Shown piece after piece: positions 1 through 6,234 of a stretch of 27,067 bases of DNA. The position numbers and the translations under genes were made by a program. Each line of letters begins with the position of its first letter. Position 1 is the stretch's first letter. The notes beneath the pieces were generated by a model, which saw nothing but the letters and a program-made list of their open reading frames with translations, had not been told where the DNA came from and did no database searches. Source of the DNA: a virus; IMG/VR virus record IMGVR_UViG_3300049827_000149, positions 1 to 27,067 of that record, one strand, 5' to 3'.

Positions 1-2
1 GT

Positions 3-539
3 CCCGACATTGGCGACCAATCCACCGCCGTGATCCAAGTCCTCGATCCTGTGACGAAGAAAGCGGCAGGTGTCCACATAATCAAGGGAACTGAGTGCCA
101 CACTCGCAATGACGAAATCCGCATCGGCAAAGTCCTCGGCGCATCAAAGAACCCTGAGAACGGACAAAACGCATGGGACACTTTGGACATCGAGATTAAC
201 GGAACGCTGGTCAACTTCGCGCACCATATCTCTGCAACGTCCCGCCCTTATCTGGAAGCTAGTGCGCATAGCATCGCCCTGGGTGTGATCACTCATTCCC
301 GCGCACGGGTCGGCAAGCGTGTCCCATCGGTCATCTGTCGAGCGCATCGGCACCGTCACGGCATTTGGTCGGACGGCAACCAAGCATCGCTCATAACTGG
401 CGCGTGGCAGGGGCTTACACGCCATGGCTACAAGGTGGTGCCAGACGCTATCACGGAGCCATCCTGCATCATTCTGGACGCAAGAACGACCGATAAAGGC
501 GACTTGCCTCTATTTCACCAACGCAAATACATACCATAA
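3..539 (+). CDS. Phage calcineurin-like metallophosphoesterase-like protein, 5'-truncated by window edge
   Basis: The frame is open from base 3, so the gene starts outside the window; the first internal start (GTG at 30) is only a lower bound. What is visible is the C-terminal two thirds of a phage phosphoesterase-like protein. It shows a KGTECH segment where these proteins have a GN(H/D)- or GTxxH-type metal motif, then LGA, then a VNFAHHIS double-histidine motif, and finally RAHRHRHG in place of the family's GHxH motif. Those histidines would bind a two-metal centre that hydrolyses phosphodiesters. The substrate is unknown. The protein ends in FHQRKYIP and its TAA overlaps the next gene's ATG by one base (TAATG), so the two are co-transcribed. 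The family assignment comes from motif order remembered for phage proteins, not from a search. Without the N-terminal metal motifs, activity cannot be judged. Confidence 0.6.
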   Translation, partial: PDIGDQSTAVIQVLDPVTKKAAGVHIIKGTECHTRNDEIRIGKVLGASKNPENGQNAWDTLDIEINGTLVNFAHHISATSRPYLEASAHSIALGVITHSRARVGKRVPSVICRAHRHRHGIWSDGNQASLITGAWQGLTRHGYKVVPDAITEPSCIILDARTTDKGDLPLFHQRKYIP

Positions 540-778
540 TGGCAAAGAGCATCCCAAAAGTAACAGGCATGGAAGCAATCGTGAGCAGATACCTTTACGA
601 ACCCATGTCTCCTGATGAGTTCGATTCGAACATGTTTGCTAAGCGGCTAAAGGTTTCCGCAAGCGCAGCCCGTGGGCGACTCAACAGGCTGGAAGAAGAA
701 GGCGTGATCGTCAGTCGTCGAGTGCTGAAGGATGGGCGAAGCACTAAGATTTACAAGTGCCTCGCCCCAGGTAGTTAA
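539..778 (+). CDS. Small winged-helix DNA-binding protein
   Basis: A 79-residue protein that fits a winged helix-turn-helix. The helical segment around residues 22-40 (FDSNMFAKRLKVSASAARGR) is followed by LNRLEEEGVIVSRRVLKDGR, the usual recognition helix plus beta-wing pattern in which 'L..LEEEGVI' leads into the wing. It probably binds DNA as a small transcription regulator, but no target is visible. Its ATG overlaps the stop of the phosphoesterase by one base, making it the last gene of that rightward unit. Its stop is in a TTAA shared with the stop of the leftward gene at 775-969, so no intergenic terminator fits between the converging units. Confidence 0.7.
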   Translation: MAKSIPKVTGMEAIVSRYLYEPMSPDEFDSNMFAKRLKVSASAARGRLNRLEEEGVIVSRRVLKDGRSTKIYKCLAPGS

Positions 779-969
779 ATCTCGTCAGGGATTTTCTCCT
801 CGTCGTGGAAATCATAGACCTCATGGATACGCTCCATGATCGCGGTGTAAACCGCCGCCTCGATTTGTTCGTATGATGGGTCTTCTGTGTGCTTGTGCGC
901 ACGGGAGACTCCGTATCGGCATCCTTCTTCGATGCAATTGCTAAGTATGACGTAGTGTTTTGCTCTCAT
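775..969 (-). CDS. Small hypothetical protein, last gene of the leftward array
   Basis: A 64-residue acidic, mostly helical protein with two cysteines near the N-terminus (NCIEEGCRYG) and a C-terminal acidic stretch ending DEEKIPDEI. No family was recognised. The ATG is preceded by AAAAAACCAATATG, a leader of the AACCA type seen before many early genes here, with no Shine-Dalgarno match. It is the promoter-distal end of the leftward array and converges on the rightward winged-helix gene, sharing the TTAA at 775-778. Confidence 0.6.
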   Translation of the reverse strand: MRAKHYVILSNCIEEGCRYGVSRAHKHTEDPSYEQIEAAVYTAIMERIHEVYDFHDEEKIPDEI

Positions 970-981
970 ATTGGTTTTTTG

Positions 982-1194
982 TTACGATGATCTTGCTGCC
1001 GTAAGCGCAACAAGTAAAGTGTCAAGTTCCTCCCATCGCAGGGAAGCAGCGCAGCGCAGCGGCATGGCCTTCCCGTCTTGGTGGATCATGAAGGAGCATC
1101 CCTCAAGATTGCCCCACTGATAGACGGTCACGCTTATGCCGTTGCCTTGGACATAGGTTTCTTTTGTGTCGACTTGGAATGTTTGTAGTTTCAT
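982..1194 (-). CDS. Small hypothetical protein
   Basis: A 70-residue protein with alternating hydrophobic residues in its first half (TFQVDTKETYVQ, ISVTVYQWG), suggesting a small beta-sheet, followed by a helix (LRWEELDTLLVALTAAR). No known motif was seen. Its start overlaps the stop of the DnaC-like gene by 4 bp (ATGA), so it is translated from the same message and lies just downstream of the helicase loader. Function unknown. Confidence 0.65.
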   Translation of the reverse strand: MKLQTFQVDTKETYVQGNGISVTVYQWGNLEGCSFMIHQDGKAMPLRCAASLRWEELDTLLVALTAARSS

Positions 1195-1772
1195 GATTTT
1201 CTTCTGAATGAGTCCCAGTTAAATGCTAGTTTTGCACCGTTCTCCTCCACCCTGTCAAGCACCGCTGGGGACAGTGTTGACGCTAACTTCTCCCATGAGT
1301 AGTTGGTGATGAGGATTGTCGGCATGTCGGCGGCATATCTTGCGTCGATGATGGACGTAAGTTGACGGTCTTCGTATTGCGTCTCCCCTCGCTCCTGCAC
1401 CTCGTCGATGACAAGCAAAGCTGCTTCTGTGTAGTCGGATACCACTTCCTTCTCGGACTTCTTTGTCCCCGCTGTGTAAGTGGACTTAATCGTCGAGAAC
1501 AGATTGACGGCGGTAGTGTAGATGAACGGTCGTTTGCGGTAGCTAGTTGACCATCCCTGCTCTGCCGTGGCAATCTGTGGGTTTCTGGATTTATGCGCAC
1601 GGGCAACCTCCCATGCCATCCTTGTCTTGCCTGTGCCGTAACCGCCATAGAGAATGGTGATTCCTCCAGCATCGGTGGTGGCTAAGGCTTTGGCGTAGTT
1701 GGCAAGCCATCCATCGCCGCTGGCAGGTGGCGCGTTTTCGTATCGTTTTGGAAATCCTCTTAGTGGGTTCAT
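1191..1772 (-). CDS. DnaC/DnaI-like AAA+ ATPase (replicative helicase loader)
   Basis: A 193-residue AAA+ ATPase of the helicase-loader type. Walker A is GGYGTGKT at residues 43-50, Walker B is LLVIDE at 119-124, a sensor-1 segment ILITN lies at 153-157, and LSPAVLDRVEE (around 168-177) carries the arginine typical of the family's last helix. DnaC-type loaders place the hexameric replicative helicase onto DNA. This one is slightly shorter than usual and lacks a large N-terminal helicase-binding domain. No helicase or DNA polymerase gene was recognised in the window, so it may load the host helicase or one encoded beyond the edges. The start ATG overlaps the stop of the upstream gene (ATGA). 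The first codons (MNPLR) match the start of that neighbour. Confidence 0.85.
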   Translation of the reverse strand: MNPLRGFPKRYENAPPASGDGWLANYAKALATTDAGGITILYGGYGTGKTRMAWEVARAHKSRNPQIATAEQGWSTSYRKRPFIYTTAVNLFSTIKSTYTAGTKKSEKEVVSDYTEAALLVIDEVQERGETQYEDRQLTSIIDARYAADMPTILITNYSWEKLASTLSPAVLDRVEENGAKLAFNWDSFRRKS

Positions 1773-2017
1773 AGCTGTTTGTATTTTTCGATTGCCTCGT
1801 CAAGTGTCCTGTATGTCCAACCTTTGCACCCCCATTGCTCAGAGCTTGGTGGATATTCCGAAGGTGGTATCTCGTTTCCCGCGATAATTCGCCCTTGATG
1901 AGATTGAATGATGATTACTTCAAAATCATGCTTGCCAGAAGCAATGGCGACATTGTTTCTTCTGTGAGTTATTCTGCGCGTTATTCCGTGTCTGGTGTAT
2001 TCTCGTAGTGGGTTCAT
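1769..2017 (-). CDS. Hypothetical protein sharing an MNPLR N-terminus with the helicase loader
   Basis: An 82-residue basic protein from the ATG at 2017. A longer reading upstream exists but would begin inside the untranslated gap, and MNPLR matches the start of the adjacent loader gene. The middle contains a beta-rich segment (DFEVIIIQSHQGRIIAGNEI) and the C-terminus GWTYRTLDEAIEKYKQ looks like a strand plus helix, which is common in small phage proteins that modify or present a peptide. No family was recognised. It precedes and overlaps the loader gene by 4 bp, so a linked role in replication is possible but not shown. Confidence 0.6.
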   Translation of the reverse strand: MNPLREYTRHGITRRITHRRNNVAIASGKHDFEVIIIQSHQGRIIAGNEIPPSEYPPSSEQWGCKGWTYRTLDEAIEKYKQL

Positions 2018-2061
2018 GGTGTATAATGCTGTGTAATTTATTTTTGTTTTATAGTTTTTGT

Positions 2062-2937
2062 TTAGACGCCGCACATCCCATCGCATTCCGCTTTGAAATC
2101 CCAAGTCATCTGCCCTTTTTGCTCATCGCTGTCAAAGTCTATTTCTGAGAGTGGCTTGCAGGAGCGATGCAGAAACACATCCATTTTGTGAACTGGATCT
2201 TTCTTGAATTGCTCTCTAATTGCCAAGTCAAAATCAATAGCTCTCTGAAATTCTTGTGGCTCATCATCGCGCAATCTTCGCCATTCATCATTGCTGTGAA
2301 ATGGGCAATAAACACAAGCCGACCTTGGTGGTTCTGGATATTCATTGCCCCTCATCCATTGCAAACATTGCTGGCGCGTCATGCGTTTTTCAATGAGTGG
2401 ATGTCGTAATTGTGACCACGGTTGGCGCGATTCTTTCATTCTTTGCAATTCATCCCATGATATTCCAATCCATTGGGTTACCGTGCAGTCTCTTTGCCCC
2501 CTTTTAATCTTGCAGATGCTTTTGATTTTAGCCTCAATAGCTTTAATTTTGTAGTCCACGGTGCAGCTTCTGCCGATAGCAGCGACAACCTCTCCGTTTT
2601 TCAATCGCCCAAACAAAGGTATGATTTTGCGAACGTATAACATCCCCTGCTTGTGATTTTTGCAATCTTTTTTAATCGTGCGAATTTGCAGGGAATCCTT
2701 AGTCAGATCTCCTTTAGTGACCCGATAAACTGGGAATGGAAGCTGCTCTTCTAGCCAATCAAGCCACTTGTAAACGCTTTGAGGCTCTGCTTGAGTATCA
2801 GCAAATACCGCAAAGTCTGGCATTGGTGTGATCTCGCCTTTTGCAGCCATCAGCGCAAGGCATGATGATTGCACTCCTGCTCCTAAATTCAGAACAGTGT
2901 ATTTTGTTTCAGGTGGTGGTGTAAATAAGTTTGTCAT
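2062..2937 (-). CDS. PP-loop ATP-pyrophosphatase / PAPS-reductase-like phage protein
   Basis: A 291-residue member of the adenine-nucleotide alpha-hydrolase (PP-loop) superfamily. LGAGVQSS at residues 18-25 is the SGGxDS-like phosphate loop, and DFAVFADTQAEP follows at 41-52 as in PAPS reductases. Near the C-terminus SACVYCPFHSNDEW supplies C208 and C211, and two more cysteines (C285, C289) close the protein, so a metal or iron-sulphur site is possible. The family activates a substrate with ATP. Known members reduce PAPS, thiolate tRNA, or modify bases, and phage members mostly have unknown substrates. The start was chosen at the ATG whose first four bases overlap the previous stop (ATGA at 2937-2934); a longer N-terminal extension is possible but is low-complexity and encoded over the neighbouring gene. 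Confidence 0.8.
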   Translation of the reverse strand: MTNLFTPPPETKYTVLNLGAGVQSSCLALMAAKGEITPMPDFAVFADTQAEPQSVYKWLDWLEEQLPFPVYRVTKGDLTKDSLQIRTIKKDCKNHKQGMLYVRKIIPLFGRLKNGEVVAAIGRSCTVDYKIKAIEAKIKSICKIKRGQRDCTVTQWIGISWDELQRMKESRQPWSQLRHPLIEKRMTRQQCLQWMRGNEYPEPPRSACVYCPFHSNDEWRRLRDDEPQEFQRAIDFDLAIREQFKKDPVHKMDVFLHRSCKPLSEIDFDSDEQKGQMTWDFKAECDGMCGV

Positions 2938-3185
2938 GGTGTGTTTAGTATCTGTGTTACTGAGTAGCTGTTGCGTTTGTTTAATAGGTGGGAGTAGTCC
3001 ACTGGCATCGTCGGTTCGATCTTCTCCGACTCTAGTGTTCGTATGAGTAGCTCTGTTGCCTGACTGATGCTGCATCGTCTCTTGCTGGCAAGTCGTCGGA
3101 TGCGCTGGTATGTCTCTTGCTCTAGGCGTAAGACCACGACCGCTTTCTGCTCCCATGGCTTCTTGCGCTTGCGTCCGACGATCAT
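2934..3185 (-). CDS. Ribbon-helix-helix (CopG/Arc-like) DNA-binding protein
   Basis: An 83-residue basic protein. After a basic N-terminus (VGRKRKKPWEQ) comes a beta-strand AVVVLRL, helix QETYQRIRRLASKR, a turn, and helix SISQATELLIRTLESEK. This is the strand-helix-helix order of CopG/Arc-type repressors, which dimerise and insert the strand into the major groove. It probably represses transcription locally. The ATG at 3185 was preferred because AAAGGA precedes it at suitable spacing; an upstream ATG at 3212 (adding MRANDKGFS) overlaps the previous gene and has no such site. The stop overlaps the start of the PP-loop gene by 4 bp. Confidence 0.7.
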   Translation of the reverse strand: MIVGRKRKKPWEQKAVVVLRLEQETYQRIRRLASKRRCSISQATELLIRTLESEKIEPTMPVDYSHLLNKRNSYSVTQILNTP

Positions 3186-3198
3186 GCTGAATCCTTTG

Positions 3199-3408
3199 TC
3201 ATTTGCTCTCATAGTGATACTGCGCGAATGTTTTCCCGTTGCGGGTGATTGGTGTTGTGCGGATGTCGAGTCCTTCGTTGCGAAGCTCCAGAATCCGTGC
3301 CGATAGCCTCATGCATCCCCACTTTTCGAGGGCTTGCAGAGGGGTGATCTTGCGCCCCGCGAGGAGCCATGATTTGATTTTCTTTGTTGTGCTTGGCTGT
3401 TTGTTCAT
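3199..3408 (-). CDS. Small helix-turn-helix protein (HTH_39-like)
   Basis: A 69-residue protein with the pattern KIKSWLLAGRKITPLQALEKWGCMRLSA... continuing into ILELRNEGLDIRT, and ending GKTFAQYHYE. This matches the small phage helix-turn-helix family in which 'ITPLeAL..wGc.RLaaRI..LR..G..I.T' forms the DNA-binding helices and a short wing follows. It is likely a local regulator. The ATG lies in an 18-bp leader that is repeated exactly before the next upstream gene (3612-3629). No Shine-Dalgarno site is present. Confidence 0.75.
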   Translation of the reverse strand: MNKQPSTTKKIKSWLLAGRKITPLQALEKWGCMRLSARILELRNEGLDIRTTPITRNGKTFAQYHYESK

Positions 3409-3415
3409 TGCTGTA

Positions 3416-3616
3416 TTAGTTTGTTGGTCTTTCTGTTTGGCATTTTACCACCTCGCAGGAGATTTTCGGGCGAAGTATGCTTTCCAGGTCCTCCAAAGCC
3501 TTCTTGTCGAAGTAGTCATTGCCAGTAAGTAATTCTGCTGCGTTAGCCCACTTTTCGCAGATTACATTGCCGTTCTCATCCGTGTAGCGGAATAATACCC
3601 ATTGTTCTGTTTTCAT
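3416..3616 (-). CDS. Small hypothetical protein
   Basis: A 66-residue protein starting MKTEQWVLFRYTDENGN. It looks like a small beta-rich fold (WVLFRY, NVICEKW) followed by a helix with NDYFDKKALEDLESILRP. No family was recognised. The ATG at 3616 was chosen over an ATG-like codon seven residues upstream because it sits in the AACTAATACAGCAATGAA block shared with the start at 3408. Confidence 0.6.
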   Translation of the reverse strand: MKTEQWVLFRYTDENGNVICEKWANAAELLTGNDYFDKKALEDLESILRPKISCEVVKCQTERPTN

Positions 3617-3627
3617 TGCTGTATTAG

Positions 3628-3831
3628 TTACCAGCACTCGCTGGGTAAGATTACTGCTTTGCGGATATCCTCAGGCGTTGCCCCTGTCGGAAGAACGGCA
3701 TGGTATTCTGCGTCATCTACCAGCGTAGGACTCCATCCTTGCATGGACTCCGTGTGGATGGTGACACCGTATTCCTCGCAAAGATTAGCGAGGCTTTCCA
3801 TGAATAGCGTGATGCGCTGGGCTTCAGTCAT
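3628..3831 (-). CDS. Small hypothetical protein
   Basis: A 67-residue protein: helix AQRITLFMESLANLCEEYG, strand VTIHTES, and a second half DAEYHAVLPTGATPEDIRKAVILPSEC. The C-terminal 'T..DIRKAV' segment suggests a small alpha/beta fold. No family was recognised. It has one of the clearest ribosome-binding sites in the early region, AAAGGAGG six bases before the ATG, inside the end of the upstream gene, which it overlaps by 4 bp. Confidence 0.65.
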   Translation of the reverse strand: MTEAQRITLFMESLANLCEEYGVTIHTESMQGWSPTLVDDAEYHAVLPTGATPEDIRKAVILPSECW

Positions 3832-4088
3832 GCGCCCTCCTTTCTGGCTGCGAGCATTGCGTCGGCGATGGCGAAAGACCCGTCAACAAGCTGGATAAGT
3901 GCCTTTTGGGGGTCTCGCCCGTATTTTTGCGCGTCAGCAAAAACGTTTGGCGCAAGGCTTTGCATCGCCGCCGCCGCAAAGTAATCGCGCAGGGTCATGC
4001 CTTCTTGAGGCTCGAAGAACATATTGGGGTTGTTTGTTTCGGTCGCTGCTCTGGGGAAAGCATATCCCCCATCGTCAATCTTGCTCAT
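3828..4088 (-). CDS. Conserved small phage protein of unknown function (MTLRDYFAA motif)
   Basis: An 86-residue protein with the recurring phage pattern GGYAFP near the N-terminus, then GMTLRDYFAAAAMQSL, and a C-terminal FAIADAMLAARK. Proteins with this 'GMTLRDyfA.kAm...DAmLaaR' architecture occur in many unrelated tailed phages and prophages. Their function is unknown to me. The gene has a strong ribosome-binding site (AAAGGAGG, seven bases before the ATG) and overlaps its neighbours on both sides by 4 bp. Confidence 0.75.
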   Translation of the reverse strand: MSKIDDGGYAFPRAATETNNPNMFFEPQEGMTLRDYFAAAAMQSLAPNVFADAQKYGRDPQKALIQLVDGSFAIADAMLAARKEGA

Positions 4089-4435
4089 TTGTCACCTCCT
4101 TTCACGACAGCTATGGCTTGTTCAAGCTGCTCAATAGTTTTGGTTGATACCGCTCCACGCTTGGCGTGTTCGATTGTGTATTTATTCGCTGCATCTGCCA
4201 GCGTGTCGCGTTGATTCCGCACCTCGGCAAGCTCATCAACAATTCTCATGGCGGCAAGTCTAGGACCTTCGTGTTCTTTAGCAATCACACGGCAAACATC
4301 GTCAATCGTCATTCGCGCCTCGGCAAGTTCGCGTTCGAGTTGATTGATTTTGCAAAACGGACACGTTGACGGACTCCATCCATGCGTGATTGTTTCATCC
4401 TCGCATTTTGGGCAGATTTCGTGATAGCTGCTCAC
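4085..4435 (-). CDS. Zinc-ribbon and coiled-coil protein, GTG start
   Basis: A 116-residue protein. Its N-terminus holds two CxxC pairs (CPKC at about residues 8-11 and CPFC at about 25-28), a likely zinc ribbon. A long charged helix follows (INQLERELAEAR through LAEVRNQRDTL), probably a coiled coil. It starts with GTG at 4435, with AAGGAGGT five bases upstream. The GTG overlaps the stop of the small membrane protein gene upstream (GTGA). The pairing of zinc ribbon and coiled coil suggests a protein- or nucleic-acid-binding scaffold; no precise role can be assigned. Confidence 0.7.
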   Translation of the reverse strand: MSSYHEICPKCEDETITHGWSPSTCPFCKINQLERELAEARMTIDDVCRVIAKEHEGPRLAAMRIVDELAEVRNQRDTLADAANKYTIEHAKRGAVSTKTIEQLEQAIAVVKGGDK

Positions 4436-4590
4436 GCCTCACCTCCTTCCAGTTTGGATTCCATAGTTTTCTCCTCGGTATCGGCATTTCGGCACAATTT
4501 CAGGAGCTTGCAGATGGCGATAGACAGCACCAAAGAGGTGGCGAATATGCCGATTAGGACAATTATGTCTAGTAGTAGTAGTGTTTTCAT
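4432..4590 (-). CDS. Small single-span membrane protein (52 aa)
   Basis: A 52-residue gene that is easily missed because of its size. It begins MKTLLLLDIIVLIGIF, continues through a hydrophobic stretch of about 28 residues ending near SIAICKLLKL, then has a polar, acidic tail ending EGGEA. One transmembrane helix with a cytoplasmic tail is the simplest reading. It is bounded by a 4-bp overlap at each end (ATGA with the winged-helix gene upstream, GTGA with the zinc-ribbon gene downstream), which strongly supports it as real. The role is unknown; small phage membrane proteins include holins, spanin parts and superinfection-exclusion factors, none of which can be singled out here. Confidence 0.75.
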   Translation of the reverse strand: MKTLLLLDIIVLIGIFATSLVLSIAICKLLKLCRNADTEEKTMESKLEGGEA

Positions 4591-4892
4591 TTTTGGTTCA
4601 GTAGGTTAGTAATCAATTTTTCGCTTTTCGGGGAGATTTTCCAGTTGGTGAATCGCTTGGTGTTCGTAAACTCCGCGCGACATTCATCGGCTTGCAGATA
4701 CCCTGCTGCTTTCAGTCTGTGCATCGAGTTCCGTGCATTGATTTCACCAGTTATGTTCATTACTTCAGCGGATTCGCATTGACGTTTCATGCTGATTTTT
4801 GCAACGCATAGGATGATTCGCAGGTCGCGGAAGTTCACATCATGATCGCGTAATGTCTTGCCAACGTGCAGGAGGAAGTCAATCTTGTTCAT
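4587..4892 (-). CDS. Winged-helix-like DNA-binding protein
   Basis: A 101-residue protein whose middle reads DLRIILCVAKISMKRQ, then SAEVMNITGEINARNSMHRLKAAGYLQ. The second part matches a winged-helix pattern: a helix, a turn, a recognition helix with N/S/R residues, then LKAAGYL leading into a wing (FTNTKRFTNWKISPKS). It resembles small MarR- or phage-type regulators. The N-terminus (MNKIDFLLHVGKTL) is helical. The stop overlaps the 52-aa membrane gene start by 4 bp. Confidence 0.6.
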   Translation of the reverse strand: MNKIDFLLHVGKTLRDHDVNFRDLRIILCVAKISMKRQCESAEVMNITGEINARNSMHRLKAAGYLQADECRAEFTNTKRFTNWKISPKSEKLITNLLNQK

Positions 4893-4901
4893 GTCGTAAT
4901 G

Positions 4902-5117
4902 TCAGATTTCGTCTCGGTTTGAGATATTCAACAAAATATCAAAGACCATGCCTTTTGCTTGATCCCACGTTGAGGTGGTAGCCATGAGCTTGCCGTTTTT
5001 TAGCACGTCGAAAACTTTTTCCTCTTCGATATGCGTTTCTCCCATGGCATAAAATGCGCCGCAAGGTTGGTTGCGTGGAACTATTTCTATCCCGTTTCTG
5101 AATTTGTAAGTCTTCAT
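4902..5117 (-). CDS. Small hypothetical protein
   Basis: A 71-residue protein beginning MKTYKFRNGIEIVPRN. It alternates short beta-strand segments (VFDVLKNGKLMATT) with a C-terminal helix (WDQAKGMVFDILLNI). No motif or family was recognised. Its start lies inside the end of the upstream gene (4-bp overlap), so it is co-translated with it. Confidence 0.6.
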   Translation of the reverse strand: MKTYKFRNGIEIVPRNQPCGAFYAMGETHIEEEKVFDVLKNGKLMATTSTWDQAKGMVFDILLNISNRDEI

Positions 5118-5308
5118 TTCTTCTTCGCCGCTTTCTTCGCCTTCCTTTCTCTCGATAGTCTCTGCTTCTCTGCTTGATGCTCATGGAATGGCTTCCATCC
5201 TTCGATGCGCTCTTGGCAGAACTTGTCGCAAGCTCGGTTCATGCTGGCAATCCATCCGTTTGGGATTCCGTAGGCTTCTTCGTCTAGTTGTAGGCTGTCT
5301 GTGCTCAT
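5114..5308 (-). CDS. Small hypothetical protein with lysine-rich tail
   Basis: A 64-residue protein: acidic N-terminus (STDSLQLDEEAYG), a middle helix with two cysteine/phenylalanine positions (MNRACDKFCQERIEGW), and a strongly basic tail (RLSRERKAKKAAKKK). The tail could contact nucleic acid. No family was recognised. The ATG is preceded by AATAACCAGAACACAATG, one of the AACCA-type leaders, and lacks a Shine-Dalgarno match. Confidence 0.6.
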   Translation of the reverse strand: MSTDSLQLDEEAYGIPNGWIASMNRACDKFCQERIEGWKPFHEHQAEKQRLSRERKAKKAAKKK

Positions 5309-5318
5309 TGTGTTCTGG

Positions 5319-5594
5319 TTATTCTGTTGCGTCGATTAGTTTAACATTCGCGGTGATTTCAAGTTTCACCGTCCGAACGGCTTTCGCGATGATGAGAGGC
5401 TTGCACCAATCAGTATCGTTTCCGTTCTTCAAGCATGTGCAGGAATCTTCCCACAGTTGCTTGTGATCTCGCTTGATGCGATCCTCTGCCGTTTTTTGGG
5501 TTGGATATGGACCATAGACAGTGTGAGTGCCTCGGCTTTGTCCTTCTTCGCCTGTGTCGATGACCCAGTATTCTTCTTTCTGTGCTGTTTTCAT
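5319..5594 (-). CDS. Hypothetical phage protein
   Basis: A 91-residue protein. The N-terminal part EYWVIDTG and VYGPYPTQKTAEDRIKRD look like a strand followed by an amphipathic helix, a layout seen in small phage proteins. A three-cysteine cluster (DSCTCLKNGNDTDWC) lies in the middle and a beta-strand pair follows (TVKLEITANVKLIDA). No specific family can be named. The start has the leader AACAATAACCACAATG instead of a ribosome-binding site. Confidence 0.6.
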   Translation of the reverse strand: MKTAQKEEYWVIDTGEEGQSRGTHTVYGPYPTQKTAEDRIKRDHKQLWEDSCTCLKNGNDTDWCKPLIIAKAVRTVKLEITANVKLIDATE

Positions 5595-5599
5595 TGTGG

Positions 5600-6034
5600 T
5601 TATTGTTGTGTTCCGTATTTCGCTATCAGCAAAGCGTCAGCTATCGCGTGAGTCACTTTGATGCTAGGGAAAAGCTCTTGTGCGCGTTGCTTGGTAATGT
5701 TCTTATCACCTTTCGTCAAACATCCAAGCTCTTTTTGCCAAATTTGTGGGCGAACTCTGGTGAATGGAATCCCCGCTGCGGTGAGTGCCATTTCGAGATG
5801 CCCGAATCCGTTGCCGAATGTGAACGCTGACTTCACGCCCTGCTGCGGGGAGGAATAAACCTGCTCAAGATATGCGTGAATCCCCGTGCCGCCGCCTCCA
5901 GCGTTCAGACTGATGGAGACGATCAACTCCCACAAGTCTTGCAGGGTATCAGGAATTTTCTCGGCGCATGGTTTCCCGTCTGTGATCCATGCGATGCCTC
6001 CGTTTGTGCCTGGGTCGAGTCCGATGATTGTCAT
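5600..6034 (-). CDS. ruvC: RuvC-like Holliday junction resolvase
   Basis: A 144-residue RNase H-fold nuclease of the RuvC type. The acidic residues are in the expected order: D7 in IGLDPGTNGG, E57 in AYLEQV, and H129/D133 in THAIADALLIA. SSPQQGVKSAFTFGNGFGHLEMAL follows the glutamate as in phage RuvC proteins. RuvC enzymes cut four-way junctions symmetrically. In phages they resolve branched replicating DNA before packaging. The ATG at 6034 was chosen because GGAAAG precedes it and it overlaps the previous stop (ATGA). A TTG nine bases upstream is less likely. The length is at the short end for RuvC. The exonuclease and ERF genes lie about 1-2 kb upstream in the same array. Confidence 0.85.
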   Translation of the reverse strand: MTIIGLDPGTNGGIAWITDGKPCAEKIPDTLQDLWELIVSISLNAGGGGTGIHAYLEQVYSSPQQGVKSAFTFGNGFGHLEMALTAAGIPFTRVRPQIWQKELGCLTKGDKNITKQRAQELFPSIKVTHAIADALLIAKYGTQQ

Positions 6035-6234
6035 TCTTTCCAAAGTTTGATTTTGAGTTTCTTTGCAAGTCCGACAACTGCGTCGATCTCGTTTTCGTGG
6101 GTAAAGTTATGCTGCGTTCCGCTTTTGTATGCGACCCATTGATCGTCTTTCTTCATAAGCGTTTTAATGTTGCGCTCCTTCATCCATTTGAGCCGTGGCG
6201 ATTCGTCTTCTGGCAGGTCGGGGAACAGGTTCAT
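6031..6234 (-). CDS. Small hypothetical protein upstream of the resolvase
   Basis: A 67-residue basic protein from the ATG at 6234, which overlaps the previous stop by 4 bp. A longer reading from 6291 is possible but would overlap the upstream gene by about 60 bp. The sequence has a helix SPRLKWMKERNIKTLMKK, then QWVAYKSGTQHNFTHENEIDAVVGLAKKL. The 'K.DDqWvAy' and 'ihTg..E.eAvvgLakk' parts look like a small alpha-beta fold. The same layout recurs in phages next to replication genes, but no function is known to me. Confidence 0.6.
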   Translation of the reverse strand: MNLFPDLPEDESPRLKWMKERNIKTLMKKDDQWVAYKSGTQHNFTHENEIDAVVGLAKKLKIKLWKE

